DNA from: Arthrobacter sp. AL12
GTDB lineage: Bacteria > Actinomycetota > Actinomycetes > Actinomycetales > Micrococcaceae
Reading direction: 5' to 3'
NCBI RefSeq assembly: GCF_029960645.1
Contig: NZ_JASBQY010000018.1
Span: forward strand, 1-64,000
DNA: 64,000 nucleotides
Shown: in pieces, positions 39,544 through 49,471 of the stretch
Position numbering within the stretch: the first letter of the stretch is position 1
How the letters are laid out: each line of letters opens with the position of its first letter
Notes under the pieces: model-generated
Database searches by the model: none
Seen by the model: the letters and a program-made list of their open reading frames with translations, nothing else
Told to the model about the DNA's origin: nothing
Made by a program: the position numbers and the translations under genes

Positions 39544-39913
39544 GAAGCGAGAATCTTCAGAAGATCCAGGCATACTTTGGCTGCTCGCGGGGCCGTGGCG
39601 GAGACCTCCTGCGAGGCCTCCGCCGTAGCCCTTCCTGACGACCGCCACGAAGCGGCGTGGCACGTTCGGGAAGAATCAGCCATGGCCAAAGCTTCAGTTC
39701 CTACGTCCACGCACCTCCGGAAAGTCCATCGAATCCCGCCCTCTGCAGGGGCGGAGCTCTTAGCCTTGATCCACCGATCGGTCTGGGCTGATGAGTTGAA
39801 TTCGGTTTCGGCTCGTTGTGCGGGCAGAGGGCATGCTGGGGTGCCGGGCCTTGCTGCCCTTGGGTGTTCCACTGGTGGTTCTGGGTGCGGCGTGCGGCTG
39901 GGTTGACGGGGGT
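39544..39913. other. region without recognisable gene
   Basis: No supported gene on either strand; it ends where an IS1380-type remnant begins. Confidence 0.4.
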
Positions 39914-40051
39914 TCAGGCGGGTTGCTGTGGCGGGTAGAGGTGGTCGAACAGGGCCTGCCATGGTGTTTGCCGGGGCCAGGATTCGGGCAGATGAAGACG
40001 GATGCGCCGGGCGCTGGTGGCGATCCGGGCCGGGGCCGCGGTGTTCAGGGC
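39914..40051 (-). pseudogene. IS1380-type transposase, C-terminal remnant
   Basis: Minus-strand residues ALNTAAPARIATSARRIRLH followed by LPESWPRQTPWQALF match the conserved end of IS1380-family transposases (PARIA...RRxxLHLPxxWPW...AWxxLF). Upstream catalytic parts are gone. DNA from 40052 to 40387 has no recognisable gene. Confidence 0.65.
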
Positions 40052-40387
40052 TTGGCCATCTTCGAGGTGATCTCTTCCAGATCGCCGGGCTTCCCGTGGT
40101 CGGGCCACGGCAGCCGCCGCACACCCAGCTCCCCGCCGTCAGACCGGGGGATACAATCACGAGCCGCGTCAATTGCCGAAGCCTGAGTGTCGTGCACGCA
40201 GGGAGCCAGCTGGTCGTACTCGGCGGGTTAGGGGAGGCGCAGCTCATTGGCGCCACTATGCTGAGCAAACCATTAGGTCCTGACAGCTGGCCGCGAGTCC
40301 CCCCATTCGGCCTGCTCGCCACGGGCTGAGAATGATCAAGTTCCCTTTGAGGCCATGCTGACGCCGATTGCAGTCCAGGCCAGCCTT

Positions 40388-40840
40388 TCATGAACTGCGG
40401 CTGAGTCCCCGATCGCGCGAGATCCATGGGTTTTGGTTGCGGGTTTGAGCGTTTCTGGCCCGATTGATGGTGTGTTCTGTCCATTTCCAGACCTGGGGGC
40501 CGGACACCAGGCACCCGGAGTAAGTTCCGATGGAAGTGCAGGCGGGTTCCGGGCCCACCTCCCAGTTTTGGAACGTGGCCATATAGTGCACGGAATTGCC
40601 CGCACGGTATACACCCATGGTGCTTATCGTCTGGATGACACCGGTGCGACCGGCGGACTCTGCTAACCCGGCCCAGATTTCCTCGGGGCCGGGTTCCGGG
40701 TTTGAATAGCCGTCGCCGAGCCGTACCTGGACGCCTCGGGTGAGTTCTGCGAAAAGGTGTCGATCGCAGGTCGATACGGCAAACGAGATGCCCGTCAGCA
40801 GGTTCTCGATGTGGTGTCTGGCATCCGTGCGGGTATCCAT
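40388..40840 (-). CDS. NTF2/SnoaL-like protein
   Basis: 150 aa from ATG 40840. The start DTRTDARHHIENLLTGISFAV, a conserved DRHLFAELTRGVQVRLGDG, a central EEIWAGLAESA helix and the strands HYMATFQNWEVG fit the NTF2-like cone fold (SnoaL-like). It lies between IS debris and the ABC importer. The C-terminal 20 residues look unstructured, so the end may be altered. No catalytic pair can be named. Confidence 0.55.
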   Translation of the reverse strand: MDTRTDARHHIENLLTGISFAVSTCDRHLFAELTRGVQVRLGDGYSNPEPGPEEIWAGLAESAGRTGVIQTISTMGVYRAGNSVHYMATFQNWEVGPEPACTSIGTYSGCLVSGPQVWKWTEHTINRARNAQTRNQNPWISRDRGLSRSS

Positions 40841-41026
40841 TCCTTGCCGGACCGGAGCCAATACGAGCTCGGCAATTCGGTTTGTTGGGCGGGTTCGTTT
40901 TTGTTCGGTTGGCAGAGGCTGCACGTGATCACCAGACCCTTTCTATGAGGTGGGCTTGCGCCAGCTGCCCGCCAAACCGGCGCCCCGCGCCTTGGCCGGG
41001 CGAAGCGGGGCGAACCTGGCCTCCTG

Positions 41027-41956
41027 CTACTCCTTGACTGCTCCGGCTGTGGCGTTCATGATCCGTTTCTGGAAGATGAAGAAGACGATGGCGACGGGGA
41101 TGGTCATGATCGCTGCGGCGGCGAGCTTGAGCGGGTACTGCGTTCCGGCGCTGAGTTGGCCGGAGGAGAGCTGGGCGACGCCCTTGGTCAGGGTGGTCAG
41201 TGCCGGGTCCTGGGTGGAGACGATGAAGTGGCTGAGTTCATTCCAGGATCCCTGGAAGGACAGGATGACGATCGTCATGACCGCGGGAACGGACATGGGC
41301 AGAACGATGGACCAGAACGTACGGAAGGTCCCGGCGCCGTCGACCTTGGCTTGTTCCTCCACGCTGACGGGGATTGACTCGAAGAAGTTCTTCATGATGA
41401 AAACGCCGGCGGCATCGGCCAGCAGCGGGATGATCATGCCGAAGTAGGAGTCGTAGATTCCGAGCTGGTTAATGACGAGGAACTTGGGGATCAGGAGAAC
41501 GACGCCGGGGACAGCCATTACGGCGATGAGCGCCGCGAAGACCGCGGACCGTCCGCGGAAACGCAGGCGCGCCAGGGCATAGCCGGCGAGCAGGTCAAAG
41601 AACACGCGTCCGGCAGTGACGAAGACCGTGACGACGATCGAGTTCTTGAACCAGACCGGGAAGTCCGAGTTCAGGAACAGCCGCTCATAGGCCGCGGCGG
41701 TCCACGTCGCCGGCACGAGGGACAGTGGATCGGCGGCGGCATCGGGTTCGGTCTTGAACGACGTCGCGATGTTGACCAGGAAGGGAAAGATGTAGGCGAT
41801 CGCCAGCATGATCAGGACTACGTAGACCACCCAGCCCCAGGTTGCCGGTTTCCGCGCCCGGGCCCCTGGGGGTGCCGGCCGCTGCGTAGAGGTCCGCGGC
41901 GGAGAGGCCGGGATTTCGGCATCCATGAGGGGCGGGCTGATGGGGGATATGGTCAT
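41027..41956 (-). CDS. carbohydrate ABC transporter permease (MalG type)
   Basis: Inner-membrane permease of a CUT1 sugar importer. 309 aa, N-terminal Pro-rich cytoplasmic head, then six TM helices. The loop that docks the ATPase is EEQAKVDGAGTFRTFWSIVLP (EAA motif). ATG 41956 overlaps the stop of the MalF-type gene. No ATPase gene is nearby; such systems often share an MsmK-type ATPase encoded elsewhere. Confidence 0.93.
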   Translation of the reverse strand: MTISPISPPLMDAEIPASPPRTSTQRPAPPGARARKPATWGWVVYVVLIMLAIAYIFPFLVNIATSFKTEPDAAADPLSLVPATWTAAAYERLFLNSDFPVWFKNSIVVTVFVTAGRVFFDLLAGYALARLRFRGRSAVFAALIAVMAVPGVVLLIPKFLVINQLGIYDSYFGMIIPLLADAAGVFIMKNFFESIPVSVEEQAKVDGAGTFRTFWSIVLPMSVPAVMTIVILSFQGSWNELSHFIVSTQDPALTTLTKGVAQLSSGQLSAGTQYPLKLAAAAIMTIPVAIVFFIFQKRIMNATAGAVKE

Positions 41957-43050
41957 TTGGTTCCTCCCTTGGGCGGCGGCGGGTTGAACCGCTTGCGGCG
42001 CGGGACAGTGGTGCGTTCGCGCAGGATCAGCCGTTGGATGATGGCGAAGAAGATGATGATGGCGAACAGCAGGAAACCGATGGCGGCTCCTTGCCCCCAT
42101 TGCTGGTTGTTGAAAGCTGTGCTGAACGACAGGTAGGCGGGAGTCAGCGTGGTCTTGGCGGGACCGCCCTGTGTTCCGGTGTAGATCTGGTCGAATACTT
42201 GCCAGGTGCCGATCAGGCCCAGGGTGATGACGGTGAAGAGGGTGGGCCGCAGCATGGGCAGGGTGACGTACCAGAAGCGCTGCCAGCCGCTGGCGCCGTC
42301 GAGCATGGCTGCTTCCTCGAGTTCTCCCCGGAGGTTCTGCAGGGCTGCGATGAAGAGCAGCATGAAGGTGCCCGAGGTGGTAAAGACAGCCATCAGGATA
42401 AAGGCGGACATCGCCACCGACGGTCCGGACAGCCATTCCCACCAGCTCACGCCGAGCAGCGTGTTGCTGGCCAGGGTTGCCGGCGGCGTGGTGACGCCGA
42501 GGCTGCCGGCAATCAGGTGCAGCACGCCGTTGGGGTCCTGGAACCAGTTGGGCCCGGCGACGCCGACGAGGGCCAGGAGCTTGTTGACGACGCCGCTGGC
42601 GCTAAAGAGGAACAGCCACAGCACGGTGATGGCCACCGAACTGGTCACTGACGGGAAGTAGAACGCTGTGCGGAAGAAGCCGCGGCCCTTCAGGATGCGC
42701 CGGTTCACCAGCACTGCCAGCAGCAGAGACAGTGCTGTCTGCAGCGGGACGGTGAGGATGACGTAGTAGAAGTTGTTCCGAAGGGCGGTGCCGAAGTCCC
42801 GCTCGGCCAGGCCTCCTCCGGAGAGGATGGCGCTGTAGTTTTCAGTGCCGACGAAGTTGGTGGCTGCCGAGAAGGGGCTACCGCGGCCGGTCCAGTCGGA
42901 GACGCTGACCCAGGCGGCCATGGCTACCGGCAGCGCGAGGAACAGCCCGAGGATGATCACCACGGGGGCGATGAATAGCCACCCGGTGGCGTTTTGGCGT
43001 CCATGGATGCCTGAACGCCGCCGGATGAGCAGTTGTAAGGCGGTGGTCAT
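41953..43050 (-). CDS. carbohydrate ABC transporter permease (MalF type)
   Basis: 365 aa permease with about seven hydrophobic segments and the EAA loop ELEEAAMLDGASGWQRFWYV. The periplasmic insertion between the central helices (around GPNWFQDPNGVLHL) makes it longer than the common 290-310 aa. It ends in a basic Pro-rich tail. It overlaps both neighbours by 4 bp, giving one transcript with the binding protein. Confidence 0.93.
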   Translation of the reverse strand: MTTALQLLIRRRSGIHGRQNATGWLFIAPVVIILGLFLALPVAMAAWVSVSDWTGRGSPFSAATNFVGTENYSAILSGGGLAERDFGTALRNNFYYVILTVPLQTALSLLLAVLVNRRILKGRGFFRTAFYFPSVTSSVAITVLWLFLFSASGVVNKLLALVGVAGPNWFQDPNGVLHLIAGSLGVTTPPATLASNTLLGVSWWEWLSGPSVAMSAFILMAVFTTSGTFMLLFIAALQNLRGELEEAAMLDGASGWQRFWYVTLPMLRPTLFTVITLGLIGTWQVFDQIYTGTQGGPAKTTLTPAYLSFSTAFNNQQWGQGAAIGFLLFAIIIFFAIIQRLILRERTTVPRRKRFNPPPPKGGTK

Positions 43051-44297
43051 TTGGCCAGGACCGCGGTCATTTCAGTCTGGACGGCGTCCAGAATGGTTTT
43101 CGGATCGGAAGTCTTGAGCGTGGCGAGCTTGGCGTTCAGGTCTTTGATGACGTCGGCTGCTCCCGGCTGTGAGGGCAGGGTCTGTGCGTATTCGGCGCCC
43201 GCCAGAGATGCGGCCTGGGCGGGGAATTCGGACTTGAACTCCGCCGCTGCGGACTGGACGGACGGCATGACGCCGAAGGCTTTGGCGAAACCGATCTGGC
43301 TCTGCGTGCTGGTCAGTTGTTCCACCAGCTTCTTCGCGGCGGGCTTGTTCTTGCTGTCCGCGGCGATGCCCCAGCAGTTGGTGAACTGCAGGGTCCCCTT
43401 GCCCTGTGGCCCGGCGGGGAGCTCCACGGTGCGGTACTTCACGTCCGGGAAGTCCTTGGACAACGCGCCGCCGATCCAGTTCCCTTCGATGGTCATCGCG
43501 GAGAGTCCCTTGCCGAAGGCCTCGCCGCCCCAGCCCGCGCCGAGGTCGGAGGAGTACTTAGCGGTTCCGTCGGTGAGCAGGGACTTCACGAAGCCCAGGG
43601 CTTCGACGTTTTCGGGGCTGTTAAGGGTGGCCGTTTTTCCGTCTTCACTGACAAAGGAGCCGCCGGCCTGCGGGAAGAAGGCTCCGATCCGGGCGATTTC
43701 CGGGCTGAAGGCGAGCCCGGTTGTCGGACCATCGGTAAGTTTCTTGGCCGCTGATGCCAGGCCGTCCCAATCGGTGGGGACGTCGGCGTCGGTGAGCCCG
43801 GCCGCCGCCCACTTGTCCGTGTTGATCACCAGGGAGAGGGTCGAGAAATCCTTGGGGGCGCAGTAGAGCTTGCCGTCGTAGTTGAATGCCTTGGCCAGCC
43901 CCGGGTAGAAGTCATCCTTGTTTGCCAGGGAGTCGCCGTAGGGCTCGAGCGACCCGTTGGCTGCGAAGCCTGAAAACTGGTCGGTGGAGACGTAGAAGAC
44001 GTCGGCCGGTTTGCCGGAGGCGAAGCCCTGGCTGAGCTGCTGCACCATATCGGAGGCCACAGCCACGGAGGCCTCGGTACCGGAGGTTTTGGACCAGTCG
44101 GCGACAGCGGACTTGACCGCAGTCGTCTCGGCCTCGCCGGAGCTGCCGATCAGGACGCTGATCGGCCCGGAGCCGGCCGCGTCGGCCGATCCGCTGGTGG
44201 CCGGGCTGCTAAATCCTGAGCCGCAGGCACTGAGGGCCAGTGCGCCGACGACGGCCGCGGCGCCTGTGATCATTTTGAGTGTTCGGGTTCTTGCCAT
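43047..44297 (-). CDS. sugar ABC transporter substrate-binding lipoprotein
   Basis: 416 aa. Lipoprotein signal peptide with lipobox LSAC (Cys at residue 25), then a CUT1-type binding protein: ISVLIGSSGEAETTAVKSAV, KPADVFYVSTDQFSGFAANG, GKLYCAPKDFSTLSLVINTD, LPAGPQGKGTLQFTNCWGIA. The ligand is probably an alpha-glucan oligosaccharide, judging from the neighbouring debranching-type enzyme (inference). Confidence 0.93.
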   Translation of the reverse strand: MARTRTLKMITGAAAVVGALALSACGSGFSSPATSGSADAAGSGPISVLIGSSGEAETTAVKSAVADWSKTSGTEASVAVASDMVQQLSQGFASGKPADVFYVSTDQFSGFAANGSLEPYGDSLANKDDFYPGLAKAFNYDGKLYCAPKDFSTLSLVINTDKWAAAGLTDADVPTDWDGLASAAKKLTDGPTTGLAFSPEIARIGAFFPQAGGSFVSEDGKTATLNSPENVEALGFVKSLLTDGTAKYSSDLGAGWGGEAFGKGLSAMTIEGNWIGGALSKDFPDVKYRTVELPAGPQGKGTLQFTNCWGIAADSKNKPAAKKLVEQLTSTQSQIGFAKAFGVMPSVQSAAAEFKSEFPAQAASLAGAEYAQTLPSQPGAADVIKDLNAKLATLKTSDPKTILDAVQTEMTAVLAK

Positions 44298-44390
44298 GGG
44301 TCAATCTCCGTTTCATTTAGGACGCGCCCATCGTTGGACGCGCAGCACAGCATGGATTGTCGGTACGTTGGTGTGGTTGGGCCGGGAGGG

Positions 44391-45440
44391 TCAGGAAGAG
44401 AGCGGGCTGGCGAGCGGTCCGCCGCCGTCGCGCAGGACCAGCCGGGGCTTGAGCAGCCGGTGCGTGACGGGGACTTGTTCGTCCGGTGCGCCGTCGAGGA
44501 CGTGGCGCATGATGTCGACGATTTCTTTGGCGGCCTGCTCCACGGGCTGGGCGACGCTGCTGAGCCCCATCGCGGCGGCTACGGGTGTGTCATCGAAGCC
44601 GATGACTGCAGCCGGGTTTCCCGGTGTCGCGGCCCGGAACTGTTCGGACGCGCCAAGGGCGAGCGAGTCACTGGCGCAGACGACGGCGGTGGCCCCGCGC
44701 TCGAGGAGCAGCCGTGCCCCTTCGGCCCCTTGCCGGGTACCGTCGGGGACACCGACTGACAAAGCATCCAAGTCCGCGGGGGTCAGGGCTTCGTCGAGGG
44801 CGGATGCCCACCCTGCCCGACGGTCGTCACCCACGCCCGAGCCCGCCGGCCACCCGAGGAATCCGATCCGGCGGTGGCCCCGGCCCAGCAGGTAGTTTGT
44901 GGCCTCCGCGGTGCCGGCGCGGCCGTCGACGTCCACCCAGGAGTGGGCGCAGTCCTTGTCATCGCCGGAGACGTTCCATGGGCGGCCGAAGGTCACGAAG
45001 GGTACGCTTCTGGCCAGCAGCCAGTCACTGCGCGCATCGCCATGGTGGGTGCCCGCCAGAACGAAACCGTCCAGGTCGGACGTTTCCAGGAGCTCGTCGT
45101 AGGACCGGATTTCCGCTTCGTCGTCGCGTGCGGCAAACAAGGTCACCCGGTATCCGTGCTCCTGGAGGTTCTCGGTCAGCGAGTGCAGGAACCTGTCCAG
45201 AATTGCACCGTTGATGCCGTCCTCCACGGGCATGAGGCGGAAGCCCAGGTTCCGGGACCTGCGGGTGCGCAATTGCCGGGCCGCGGCGTTGGGCCGGTAG
45301 CCCGTGGCGGCGATCGTGTCATTGACCCGGCGCAGCGTTTCCGGCTTGACGCGCTCGGGGGCGTTAATGGCATTCGAGACTGTCTGCCGGGACAGTCCCA
45401 GCTGCTCAGCCAGACTGGCCAGGGTGGGCCTCGACGTCAT
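44391..45440 (-). CDS. LacI family transcriptional regulator
   Basis: 349 aa. N-terminal LacI helix-turn-helix and hinge: TLASLAEQLGLSRQTVSNAI, NAPERVKPETLRRVNDTIAA and TGYRPNAAARQLRT. The periplasmic-binding-like domain follows (DLDGFVLAGTHH, GRGHRRIGFLGWPAGSG, AVVCASDSLALGA, VIGFDDTPVA). It heads the ABC operon and diverges from the glucosidase gene; the operator pair just upstream suggests control of both and autoregulation. Confidence 0.94.
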   Translation of the reverse strand: MTSRPTLASLAEQLGLSRQTVSNAINAPERVKPETLRRVNDTIAATGYRPNAAARQLRTRRSRNLGFRLMPVEDGINGAILDRFLHSLTENLQEHGYRVTLFAARDDEAEIRSYDELLETSDLDGFVLAGTHHGDARSDWLLARSVPFVTFGRPWNVSGDDKDCAHSWVDVDGRAGTAEATNYLLGRGHRRIGFLGWPAGSGVGDDRRAGWASALDEALTPADLDALSVGVPDGTRQGAEGARLLLERGATAVVCASDSLALGASEQFRAATPGNPAAVIGFDDTPVAAAMGLSSVAQPVEQAAKEIVDIMRHVLDGAPDEQVPVTHRLLKPRLVLRDGGGPLASPLSS

Positions 45441-45476
45441 TGTTCCTCCGGGTGTGTCAGCTGCGATGGTGTTTTG

Positions 45477-45515
45477 GATCGTTCAAATTTAGGATACAAC
45501 TGTATTTGAACGATC
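45477..45515. promoter_or_regulatory. paired LacI-type operators
   Basis: GATCGTTCAAAT (45477-45488) and ATTTGAACGATC (45504-45515) are exact inverted copies. Each also centres a LacI-like half-symmetric site of the form TTTGAWCGWTCAAA around a CG (TTTGAACGATCAAA at 45506-45519). They lie between the divergent regulator and glucosidase genes. Confidence 0.8.
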
Positions 45516-45628
45516 AAAAGAGATAGCCTCATCATGGATTGTGGCCTAGGTCACTGTCAACTAGCCGCGGCAAACCCCCCCAAATTCACACTGCTTCGAG
45601 GCCTTCACCGCCTCACAGGAGGAACTTC

Positions 45629-47671
45629 ATGACCCAACGCCAGCCGTTTCTGCACGACCTGAACGTTCTGCTCGCCGCACCTATGCAGGCGTGGAGCGGC
45701 CACGAAGGGCAAATTCGGCCCGGCGGGGCCCAAGGGATCTACTGCGCAGACACCCGTGTGATCGACGAGGCCATCCTGCTGGTGAGCGGGGAAGAGCCCG
45801 AAATGGTCGGAAGCAGTCTGGCCGAAGGCGGCACGGCATCATTCCAGGCCCTGGTCCGGACGGTCGGCGGCGAAGGAAGCGACCCGCTGGTCCGGCTCAC
45901 CAGAACGCGCACCGTGACTACCGAAAATGTCTCTGAAGTCATTCAGCTCAGCTCCGACCTTTCCCGGGACACGGTTGCTGTCGTCGAGATGGTGCTCGGA
46001 ACAGACTTCTCACCGATGGAGACGGTGAAGTCCGGCGCAGCAGCCCACCCGGTCCAGCCCGTGGAACGCGAAAATGTTTGGCACGCCGCCGCCGGGGGAG
46101 TCACGTCGTCGCTCACTGCGCCCGGCGCCACCATCGCCACGGATGGCCACAGGCTCCGGCTGCGCTGGGAGCTCACGGTCGCTGCCCACGGCACAGCGAC
46201 GGCGGGCTGGTCTGTCTGCGCCGCGGACAGCGAAGCTCCCGTGATCGCAGCCCGGCGCGCCGCCCCCGCGGGGCTGAGCGTCCATGCCGGCGACCGGCGG
46301 CTGACGGCTCTGGTTCAGCGGGCCATGGCCGATCTCGGCGGCCTGCGCATGGCCACCGCCCAAACCCCCGACGACACTTTCCTGGCCGCCGGCGCGCCCT
46401 GGTTCTTCACCCTGTTCGGCCGTGACTCACTCATAGCGGCCCGAATGCTGCTGCCCGTTGATCCCGAACTGGCCGCGGGAACCCTGCGGACCCTCGCCGC
46501 CCGGCAGGGAACGCGGAGCGTCGCCGAGACAGCCGAGCAGCCGGGCAAAATCCTCCACGAGGTGCGCCGTGGTGAACTTCGCTTTCCCGAGGGCAGCGAC
46601 CATGCAGGGCTGGCCCTGCCGCCCATCTACTTCGGCACTGTTGACGCGACCCTGCTCTGGGTTTCCCTGCTCCATGACGCCTGGAAGTGGGGCATGCCCG
46701 ACGCGGAAGTCGAGGCGCTGCTGGGGAATCTGGACCGCGCCCTGGTGTGGCTGAGAGACTGGGCCGACGCTGACGGTGACGGATTCCTGGAATATATCGA
46801 CGAAACCGGTCACGGCCTGGCCAACCAGGGCTGGAAGGACTCGGGCGACTCCATCCGCTGGAACGACGGCTCCCTCGCCACCGGACCCATCGCCCTGGCA
46901 GAGGTCCAGGGCTATGCCTATGAAGCTGCCGTCAATGCTGCTGACATCCTCGATGCCTTTGACCGGCCCGGCGCGGCCGCGTGGCGGGACTATGCCGAGG
47001 ACCTGGCCGGAAAGTTCCGTGCGTCCTTCTGGTGCTCCGACCGGCTCGGCCCCTACCCGGCCATCGCCCTGGACGCTGACAAGTGCGCCGTCGACGGGGT
47101 GGCCAGCAACATGGGCCATCTGCTGGGCACCGGCATCCTCAACGCGGAGGAGACCGCGGTAGTGGTGCAGCGCCTGATGCACCCGAGCATGTTCTCCGGC
47201 TTCGGCATCCGCACCCTGGATACGGGAAACGCCGGCTACTGGCCGCTGCGCTACCACGCCGGGTCCGTCTGGTCCCACGACACCGCCGTGATCCTGCAGG
47301 GCATGGCCAAAGCCGGTCACACAGGCGAAGCCGCGCAGGTCGCCGCGGCGCTGCTGGACGCCGCGGAAGCCTTCAATTTCCGTCTTCCCGAGCTGTTCTC
47401 CGGCGATACCCCGGACCAGGGCGGTCCGCTGCCGTACCCGGCCTCATGCCGTCCCCAGGCCTGGGCAGCGGCATCCGTCATCCCAATGATGCTCGCCACT
47501 CTAAACCTGACCCCCCAGGGATCCGGGGTGCTGCCCACGAGCACAGCCACCAGCCCGACGCCATTCGGCGCCCTGCGCATCGATGGCCTCAGGGCCTCCG
47601 CCGCCGGATTCGGAGTGGATGTTGACCCCGGGGGCCGTGTCACCGTGGTCCCGGGAGACGCCGCGGCCTAG
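45629..47671 (+). CDS. glycogen debranching-type amylo-alpha-1,6-glucosidase
   Basis: 680 aa. The N-terminal beta-rich domain (FLHDLNVLLAAPMQAWSGHE, IYCADTRVIDEAIL) is the glycogen-debranching N-terminal domain. The (alpha/alpha)6 barrel carries APWFFTLFGRDSLIAARMLL, YFGTVDATLLWV, NQGWKDSGDSIRWNDG (candidate acids), GVASNMGHLLGTGIL, RTLDTGNAGYWPLRYHAGSV and PEAxxG-like PELFSGDTP. It probably hydrolyses oligosaccharides imported by the adjacent ABC system. ATG 45629 follows AGGAGG. Confidence 0.9.
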   Translation: MTQRQPFLHDLNVLLAAPMQAWSGHEGQIRPGGAQGIYCADTRVIDEAILLVSGEEPEMVGSSLAEGGTASFQALVRTVGGEGSDPLVRLTRTRTVTTENVSEVIQLSSDLSRDTVAVVEMVLGTDFSPMETVKSGAAAHPVQPVERENVWHAAAGGVTSSLTAPGATIATDGHRLRLRWELTVAAHGTATAGWSVCAADSEAPVIAARRAAPAGLSVHAGDRRLTALVQRAMADLGGLRMATAQTPDDTFLAAGAPWFFTLFGRDSLIAARMLLPVDPELAAGTLRTLAARQGTRSVAETAEQPGKILHEVRRGELRFPEGSDHAGLALPPIYFGTVDATLLWVSLLHDAWKWGMPDAEVEALLGNLDRALVWLRDWADADGDGFLEYIDETGHGLANQGWKDSGDSIRWNDGSLATGPIALAEVQGYAYEAAVNAADILDAFDRPGAAAWRDYAEDLAGKFRASFWCSDRLGPYPAIALDADKCAVDGVASNMGHLLGTGILNAEETAVVVQRLMHPSMFSGFGIRTLDTGNAGYWPLRYHAGSVWSHDTAVILQGMAKAGHTGEAAQVAAALLDAAEAFNFRLPELFSGDTPDQGGPLPYPASCRPQAWAAASVIPMMLATLNLTPQGSGVLPTSTATSPTPFGALRIDGLRASAAGFGVDVDPGGRVTVVPGDAAA

Positions 47672-47726
47672 CCGACCGAACACCGGTCGCTAGCGACAAG
47701 CATTCAACTCTCACCCTGCGAAGTCG

Positions 47727-47760
47727 GAGGGCAAGGGCGGCAAGTCCCGTCCTTGCCCTC
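47727..47760 (+). terminator. hairpin downstream of the glucosidase gene
   Basis: GAGGGCAAGGGCGG pairs with CCGTCCTTGCCCTC (one G-U pair). No T tract follows, so it may act as an RNA-stabilising hairpin or a Rho-assisted stop. The remaining 47761-48076 shows no supported gene. Confidence 0.5.
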
Positions 47761-48076
47761 TCGCTGAAGGCTCTTCACCGCCTTTTTGGCATCTACGGGA
47801 GGGGCGACGACGTCAGTTCCACCGTTGCCAGGACCGGGAAGCCGGGCCGGCGGCCGGCGTGGGACTCAGCGAAACGACGCCAGCCGCTGGTCGGAAGCCT
47901 GGAAGGCAAGGTTAAGGGGAAGCTGTAAGCCCACGATTCCACCGTCCTCGACGCGTAAGCCTTGTCACTATCTTTCAACGCTACGGGAGCTGCTCAACCC
48001 ACCTCCTGTGGCCGGTGCTAGGCTCATTTCAAAAGCGGCACCCGGCGTCATACGGGCAATGAGGAAGGCGGCAGCC

Positions 48077-49471
48077 ATGTCCGGCACCCCCGCCCTATCC
48101 AGGTCCAGCCTTGAGAATCGCGTGCTCTACGTGGCGATCGTCGCGTCCTTCATCGCCTTCCTGGACGGCTCTGTGGTTAACCTTGCGCTTCCGGCCATCA
48201 GCAGGGAACTCGGCGGCGGCCTGGTGCTCCAGCAATGGGTGGTGGATGCCTACCTACTGGCGCTGGGCGCACTGATCCTCGTGGCCGGGTCACTTTCGGA
48301 CCAGTTCGGCCGGGTGCGGGTCCTGCAGTGGGGTCTTGCCGGGTTCACCGTCACCTCGGTGCTCTGCGGGCTTGCCTGGAACGGCGAGTCGCTCATCGTG
48401 GCCCGGGGCCTGCAAGGCGTTGCAGGTGCGCTGCTGGTGCCCAGCTCGCTGGCCCTGATCGTGACTGTTTTCAGCGGCCGGGCGCAATCAGCTGCGATCG
48501 GCAAGTGGTCCGCCTGGACCTCCGGAGCCATCGTCGCGGCGCCCCTGCTCGGAGGGGTTTCCGTGGACGTATTCACATGGCGGATGATCTTCTTCCTCAA
48601 CATCATCCCAGCAGTTGCGCTGTGGCCGGCTCTGCGCCGGTTGCGTGAACAAGACCTTGGGCGCCCGCCCGGCAGTGCCATTGACGTCAACGGAACCGTC
48701 CTGGCGGTCTTCGGGCTCGGCGGTGTCGTCTATGCCTTCATCGAGAGCGGCACCTCCGGCTGGAGCTCCCCGCAGGTTTGGTTGCCCCTGGGCCTTGGCA
48801 TTGTCTGCCTTGCCGCGTTTCTGTTCCACGAAGGGCGCATCCCGGCGCCGATGATGCCGCTGCGGCTCTTCACCATCCGCAATTTTGGCTGGGGCAATAC
48901 CGCCACAGTGCTGATCTACGGGGCGCTGAACCTCGGTTTCTTCGTCCTGGGGCTCTTCCTGCAGCAGGTCGCCGGCCTCGGTGCCACCGCGGCCGGCATA
49001 GCTCTACTGCCCCCCACCCTGATCCTGCTTGCAATCTCTGCACGAGTCGGGGCCCTCTCCGGCCGCTTCGGTCCGCGTTGGTTCATGATCGTGGGACCGC
49101 TGGTGTGCGCGGCGGGCTTCCTGATGCTGCTGGGCGTGGGCCTTCCGCTGGATTACTTCGCCCAGGTCTTCCCGGGGATCGTGGTCTTCGGGATCGGTTT
49201 GGCCGTTACCGTTGCACCGTTGACCTCGGCCATCCTCGGGGCGGTAGACCCAGGAGAGGCAGGTATCGGATCGGCCGTGAACAACGCGGTCGCTCGCATT
49301 GCAGGTCTGGTGACTATCGCGTTCGCCGGGCTCATCACGGGCCCGGCGATCACTACTGCCGGACTGCACGGCACGGCGGCCGTTACGGCGGCTCTCTTCA
49401 TCGCCGGTGCAGCGGTGTCCGCCCTAGGGATAAGGAACCCGCAGCGGGCCGGTGAGCGAACCAAAGCATGA
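48077..49471 (+). CDS. MFS transporter, DHA2-type drug efflux family
   Basis: 464 aa with about 12-14 TM helices. FIAFLDGSVVNLALPAI (DHA2 motif D1), the loop GSLSDQFGRVRVLQ (MFS motif A), ARGLQGVAGALLVPSSLALI (antiporter region) and WRMIFFLNIIPAV. A proton-driven exporter of drugs or metabolites; the substrate is unknown. ATG 48077 is chosen for GAGGAAGG 8 nt upstream; ATG 48059 lies in frame. Confidence 0.88.
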   Translation: MSGTPALSRSSLENRVLYVAIVASFIAFLDGSVVNLALPAISRELGGGLVLQQWVVDAYLLALGALILVAGSLSDQFGRVRVLQWGLAGFTVTSVLCGLAWNGESLIVARGLQGVAGALLVPSSLALIVTVFSGRAQSAAIGKWSAWTSGAIVAAPLLGGVSVDVFTWRMIFFLNIIPAVALWPALRRLREQDLGRPPGSAIDVNGTVLAVFGLGGVVYAFIESGTSGWSSPQVWLPLGLGIVCLAAFLFHEGRIPAPMMPLRLFTIRNFGWGNTATVLIYGALNLGFFVLGLFLQQVAGLGATAAGIALLPPTLILLAISARVGALSGRFGPRWFMIVGPLVCAAGFLMLLGVGLPLDYFAQVFPGIVVFGIGLAVTVAPLTSAILGAVDPGEAGIGSAVNNAVARIAGLVTIAFAGLITGPAITTAGLHGTAAVTAALFIAGAAVSALGIRNPQRAGERTKA

